Source of the DNA: Breoghania corrubedonensis | Lineage (GTDB): Bacteria; Pseudomonadota; Alphaproteobacteria; Rhizobiales; Stappiaceae | Direction: 5' to 3' | Length of the DNA: 64,000 nt | NCBI RefSeq assembly: GCF_003053845.1 | Contig: NZ_QAYG01000001.1 | Span: forward strand, 874,078 to 938,077 | The notes under the pieces: model-generated | What the model saw: only the letters and a program-made list of their open reading frames with translations | Database searches by the model: none | Told to the model about the DNA's origin: nothing | Made by a program: the position numbers and the translations under genes | Shown: positions 60,583-64,000 of the stretch, in pieces | How positions within the stretch are numbered: position 1 is the stretch's first letter | How the letters are laid out: each line of letters opens with the position of its first letter

Positions 60583-61666
60583 GGAACTGCAGAGCGCGGT
60601 CGACGCCGGGCTGCTGACGCCGATCCAGGCGGATGCGCTGGTGGCCCACTACGCGCGCACCGACGAGACCTCCGCCGACCGCGAGGAGGTGCGCTTCGCG
60701 CGCGGCTTCCACGACGTGTTTATCTCGATCGGACTTGTGATCTTCTTCGTCGGTCTGTTCCTCGGCATCCCGAGCCTGCTGTCCTTTGGTCAGCCGAAGA
60801 CCCTTGCCACCTATGGCCCGGCTACGGTGATTGCGTGGCTCCTGGCCGAATGGCTGGCCGGACGGCGCAAGCTTGCCCTGCCAGCGATCCTACTGTCCGT
60901 TCTCTTCACATGGTTCTTCGCCGTCACGGCAACGGCGATCTATGGACATGTCGGCGGCAGGGTCGTAATGACCAGTGACATCGGCAATCCGCTCTTTGGA
61001 CCATTCGGGTTCGATTGGGGCGCGCATGATAAGGTCCCGCTGGTGTTCGGTCTTGCGGCCTTTTTCGGTGGCGCCCTCTATTACGGACGCTTCAAGGTGC
61101 CGATCGCACTGAGCGGCCTGGTCGCCGGTGCCCTAGTGACGCTTGCAGCGCTGATCGAGACGGCTTCCCCCGGGCTGGTGCTGCGCCACGTCGCGCCCTT
61201 CCTGCTCGCCGCCGGTCTCATCTGCTTCGCGCTCGCCATGTATTTCGACGCGCGCGATCTGGCGCGTACGACGCTCAACACCGACAAGGCCTTCTGGCTG
61301 CATCTGATGGCAGCCCCGCTGATCATGCACTCGGTGCTGGCGATGATCCGCAGCGACACCGGCACCACGGGCGAGGCCGTCGCGATCATTGCCGTGGTTC
61401 TGGTGCTGGGCATCGTGGCGCTCGTTGTCGACCGGCGTGCTCTGCTCGTCTCCGGCCTCGTCTATCTGGGCGTTGCCATCTTCAACCTGCTGAAATCGAG
61501 CAATGTGGACGGCCAGACCGGCATCGCCGCCTCGCTCCTCATTCTCGGCCTGTTCATTCTCACCCTCGGGTCCGGCTGGACCTCCGTGCGCCGCCTCGTG
61601 CTGGCGCCGTTTTCCGGGTCCAGGCTCTTCGACTACGTCCCTCCCATCAGGACACGCGTACAATGA
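60569..61666 (+). CDS. Polytopic membrane protein between hslV and hslU (DUF2157-like)
   Basis: A 365-residue inner-membrane protein with about ten hydrophobic segments, after a soluble start of about 45 residues ([29 protein letters not shown], a DUF2157-type SHOCT-like helix-loop). It overlaps hslV by 14 bases, and its stop overlaps the hslU ATG (ATGA), so it is translated inside the protease operon. I cannot assign a function; its position suggests a stress-linked membrane role but does not prove one. Confidence 0.7.
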   Translation: MLDREELQSAVDAGLLTPIQADALVAHYARTDETSADREEVRFARGFHDVFISIGLVIFFVGLFLGIPSLLSFGQPKTLATYGPATVIAWLLAEWLAGRRKLALPAILLSVLFTWFFAVTATAIYGHVGGRVVMTSDIGNPLFGPFGFDWGAHDKVPLVFGLAAFFGGALYYGRFKVPIALSGLVAGALVTLAALIETASPGLVLRHVAPFLLAAGLICFALAMYFDARDLARTTLNTDKAFWLHLMAAPLIMHSVLAMIRSDTGTTGEAVAIIAVVLVLGIVALVVDRRALLVSGLVYLGVAIFNLLKSSNVDGQTGIAASLLILGLFILTLGSGWTSVRRLVLAPFSGSRLFDYVPPIRTRVQ

Positions 61667-62967
61667 CCGACTTTTCTCCCCGGGAAATCGTCTCGGAACT
61701 CGACCGCTTCATCATCGGCCAGAAGGACGCCAAGCGCGCCGTGGCCATCGCGCTTCGCAACCGCTGGCGCCGCCAGCAGCTGAAGGGCGACATGCGCGAT
61801 GAGGTGCTGCCCAAGAACATCCTGATGATCGGGCCGACCGGCGTCGGCAAGACGGAGATCTCCCGCCGCCTCGCCAAGCTCGCCAACGCGCCCTTCATCA
61901 AGGTGGAGGCGACCAAGTTCACCGAGGTCGGCTACGTCGGGCGCGATGTCGAACAGATCATCCGCGATCTGGTGGAATCCGGCATCACGCTGGTCAGGAC
62001 GGAAAAGCGCAAGTCCGTGAAAGCAAAGGCGCAGGAGCAGGCCGAAGAGCGCGTGCTTGACGCCCTCGTCGGCCCCGCCGCGTCCCCGGCGACCCGCACG
62101 AGCTTCAAAAAGCGCCTGCACGACGGGGAGCTGGACGACAAGGAAATCGAGATCGAGGTGACCGCCCAGCCTTCCATGCCGACATTCGACATGCCCGGCA
62201 TGGGCGGCGGTTCGGTCGGCGTGATGAACCTGTCCGACGTGCTCGGCAAGGCCTTCGGTGGCGCCAAGAAGACCAAGCGCGTCACCGTCGCCGACAGCTA
62301 CGAATTCCTGATCAACGAGGAAAGCGACAAGCTTCTCGACGAGGATCAGGTGGTGCAGGAGGCGATCCGGCTGGTGGAAGAGAACGGTATCGTCTTTCTC
62401 GACGAGATCGACAAGATCTGCGCCCGCGAGAGCCGTGGCGGCGCGGACGTCAGCCGCGAGGGCGTGCAGCGCGATCTCCTGCCGCTGATCGAAGGCACCA
62501 CCGTTTCCACCAAGCACGGCTCGGTGAAGACGGACCATATCCTGTTCATCGCGTCGGGCGCGTTCCATGTGGCCAAGCCCTCGGACCTGCTGCCGGAGCT
62601 TCAGGGCCGTCTGCCGATCCGGGTGGAACTGAAGGCGCTGACCCGCGATGATTTCCGCGCGATCCTCACCGACACCGAGGCGAGCCTGATCAAGCAGTAC
62701 GTGGCGCTGATGGCGACGGAGGAGGTGACGCTGGAGATCACCGACGACGCCATCGACGAGATCGCCTCGATCGCGGTTGAGATCAATTCCTCCATCGAGA
62801 ACATCGGCGCGCGGCGTCTGCAGACGGTGATGGAGCGCATCCTCGACGACATTTCCTACACCGCGCCGGATCGCGGCGGCGAGACCTTCGTGGTCGACGG
62901 CGCCTATGTACGCGATAATCTCGGCGACATAGCCCGCAACGCCGATCTGTCACGGTTCATCCTGTAG
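61663..62967 (+). CDS. hslU: ATP-dependent protease ATPase subunit HslU
   Basis: The AAA+ unfoldase of HslUV. It starts [40 protein letters not shown], has P-loop [43 protein letters not shown], the I-domain, Walker [27 protein letters not shown], and the C-terminal sensor [18 protein letters not shown] and FIL end needed to activate HslV. Length 434 residues. Confidence 0.97.
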   Translation: MTDFSPREIVSELDRFIIGQKDAKRAVAIALRNRWRRQQLKGDMRDEVLPKNILMIGPTGVGKTEISRRLAKLANAPFIKVEATKFTEVGYVGRDVEQIIRDLVESGITLVRTEKRKSVKAKAQEQAEERVLDALVGPAASPATRTSFKKRLHDGELDDKEIEIEVTAQPSMPTFDMPGMGGGSVGVMNLSDVLGKAFGGAKKTKRVTVADSYEFLINEESDKLLDEDQVVQEAIRLVEENGIVFLDEIDKICARESRGGADVSREGVQRDLLPLIEGTTVSTKHGSVKTDHILFIASGAFHVAKPSDLLPELQGRLPIRVELKALTRDDFRAILTDTEASLIKQYVALMATEEVTLEITDDAIDEIASIAVEINSSIENIGARRLQTVMERILDDISYTAPDRGGETFVVDGAYVRDNLGDIARNADLSRFIL

Positions 62968-62973
62968 GAGCCG

Positions 62974-63015
62974 GCAAAAAGGTGCGGCTGAACCGGGAAT
63001 TCGCGCTTCAGCCGC
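62974..63015 (-). terminator. Hairpin terminator between hslU and the HMG-CoA lyase gene
   Basis: GCGGCTGAA / TTCAGCCGC, a 9-bp stem with a 14-nt loop, overlaps the last codons of the lyase gene. On the minus strand it is followed by ACCTTTTT, so it mainly terminates the lyase transcript. Confidence 0.65.
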
Positions 63016-63898
63016 GCCGCGCCTTGAAGACACGGCTCACCGGCGCGATGCCCATCGTATCGCCGCAATAGGCGGCGGCATCGAGCAGCCCATCGAGATC
63101 GATGCCGGTCTCGATCCCCTGGCCGTGCAGCAGGTAGACGATATCCTCGCTGGCGACGTTGCCGGTGGCGCCGGGTGCGAACGGGCAGCCGCCGAGACCG
63201 CCGACCGCCGCATCGACCGTGCGCACGCCGAGCCGCACCGCCTCCCAGACGTTCGCAACCCCCATGCCGTAGGTGTCGTGGAAATGGGCGGCAAGCGCCT
63301 CTATCGGCACATGGGCGGCAACCGCCTCGATGACCGCGGCGATCCGGCACGGAGTTGCGCGGCCCAGCGTCTCGCCAAGCGAGATCTCGCCGCAGCCCAT
63401 CTCCATCAGCGACCTTGCCACCGGCACGACCGCCTCGGGCGCGACCTCACCCGAATAGGGACAATCGGTAATCGTAGAGATGTAGCCGCGAACCGCGACG
63501 CCCGCCGCGCGCGCCGTCTCCACCAACGGGGCGAAGCGCTCCAGCGAGGCGGCGATGGTGCAGCCGATGTTCTTTTGCGCAAAGGCATCGCTCGCCGCAG
63601 TGAACACGGCAATCGTGCGCGCGCCGTGCGCGATGACCTGTTCGAGCCCGCGGGCATTGGCAATGAGCACCATGTCACCGGGTTCGGCCCGCGACCCGAC
63701 CGCGTCCATCACCTCCCCCGTATCCGCCATGCGCGGCACATGCTTGGGTGAGACGAAGGAGCCGACCTCCATCCGTTTCACGCCCGCCTTGCGCAGGCGT
63801 TCGATCAGGCCGATGCGGGCGGCGGTCGCGATCGGATGCTTGCAGGCCTGGAGGCCGTCCCGGGGGCCGACCTCCACCAGCGTGACGGATCCGGTCAC
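63008..63898 (-). CDS. Hydroxymethylglutaryl-CoA lyase
   Basis: Splits HMG-CoA to acetoacetate and acetyl-CoA, the last step of leucine/isovalerate breakdown. DRE-TIM metallolyase motifs: VTLVEVGPRDGLQ at the start, KRMEVGSFVSPKHVPRMADT, GYISTITDCPYSGEV, SLGETLGRATP, AAHFHDTYGMGVANV and the HMG-CoA lyase signature GLGGCPFAPGATGNVASED with its cysteine. Length 296 residues. GTG 63898 overlaps the upstream gene's stop (GTGA). Methylcrotonyl-CoA carboxylase genes commonly lie upstream in such operons. Confidence 0.93.
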   Translation of the reverse strand: MTGSVTLVEVGPRDGLQACKHPIATAARIGLIERLRKAGVKRMEVGSFVSPKHVPRMADTGEVMDAVGSRAEPGDMVLIANARGLEQVIAHGARTIAVFTAASDAFAQKNIGCTIAASLERFAPLVETARAAGVAVRGYISTITDCPYSGEVAPEAVVPVARSLMEMGCGEISLGETLGRATPCRIAAVIEAVAAHVPIEALAAHFHDTYGMGVANVWEAVRLGVRTVDAAVGGLGGCPFAPGATGNVASEDIVYLLHGQGIETGIDLDGLLDAAAYCGDTMGIAPVSRVFKARRG

Positions 63899-64000
63899 TT
63901 GCCCGCCCTGATGCGCGCGAGGATTTCTTCCGCCAGATCCTGGCGGACCTTGCCGAGCGCCTTCAGCTCGGAGGCGACGAGGTCGATCTCCACGCCGACA
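63895..64000 (-). CDS. Partial ORF, 3' end of the gene upstream of the HMG-CoA lyase gene
   Basis: The last 34 codons of a gene whose start lies beyond the window. The end reads VGVEIDLVASELKALGK then VRQDLAEEILARIRAGK, a charged helical tail. Its stop overlaps the lyase start. Too short to name; context suggests a leucine or branched-chain degradation enzyme, but the tail does not look like a biotin carrier domain. Confidence 0.55.
   Translation of the reverse strand, partial: VGVEIDLVASELKALGKVRQDLAEEILARIRAGK

Overview
The window is a GC-rich chromosomal segment from an alphaproteobacterium, most likely of the Hyphomicrobiales (Rhizobiales) or a close relative such as the Stappia/Roseibium group. 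This rests on gene content and order: a TIGR02300 protein, aroA, cmk, rpsA, sppA, ihfB and lapA; the addAB, murU, tsaE-amgK, divL and ahcY block; ptsH, manX, hprK, chvG, chvI and pckA; recF, dnaN, dnaA and rpsT; mutM, ubiE and ubiB; dnaK, dnaJ and pmtA; and hslV with hslU. It is almost entirely conserved core genome. I see no phage, insertion sequence, integrase or CRISPR array.

Layout. 1-1.9 kb: the end of a polysaccharide locus (GT4 and WecG-type glycosyltransferases). 1.9-9.4 kb: tRNA-Ala(GGC), then shikimate, nucleotide and translation genes (aroA-cmk, rpsA) and sppA-ihfB-lapA. 9.5-11.7 kb: an ornithine cyclodeaminase-family enzyme, a DUF302 protein and a TRIC channel. 11.9-26.7 kb, nearly all on the minus strand: grpE, trxA, addB-addA, a murein-recycling pair (murU and a TsaE-AmgK fusion), the pseudokinase divL and ahcY. 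27-35.8 kb: cfa, the regulatory PTS and two-component block ptsH-manX-hprK-chvG-chvI, a HugZ-like protein and pckA. 35.9-38.7 kb: a molybdoenzyme-maturation operon (two XdhC-like proteins and a MoeA/MobA-like fusion). 38.7-39.5 kb: an AT-rich island with one orphan gene. 39.5-41.5 kb: an L,D-transpeptidase, an OmpA-like lipoprotein and a tiny GcrA-tail-like protein. 41.5-50.4 kb: recF, dnaN, dnaA, a rhodanese, a 1.2-kb gene-free region, rpsT, an enoyl-CoA hydratase and mutM. 50.6-54.5 kb: ubiE-ubiB, a second AT-rich island and alkB. 54.9-64 kb: dnaK, dnaJ, pmtA, an FMN reductase, hslV, a membrane protein, hslU, and an HMG-CoA lyase with the end of its upstream partner.

Several genes form working groups. 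DnaK, DnaJ, GrpE and HslUV are the heat-shock proteostasis set, and dnaK has a good RpoH-type promoter. DivL, the GcrA-like tail protein and the GANTC-rich gap near dnaA point to the CtrA/CcrM/GcrA cell-cycle circuit. HPr, EIIA, HprK, ChvG and ChvI form a carbon/envelope signalling unit with no sugar permease nearby. RecF, AddAB, MutM and AlkB cover DNA repair.

The least explained parts are the two AT-rich islands (38.7-39.5 and 53.1-53.8 kb), whose proteins I do not recognise; the gene-free region between the rhodanese gene and rpsT; two orphan terminators that may mark small RNAs; and two apparent frame breaks at six-base homopolymers (G6 in the L,D-transpeptidase signal peptide, T6 between the two ORFs of the second island). 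No canonical defence system is visible, so the islands are the best candidates for something undescribed.
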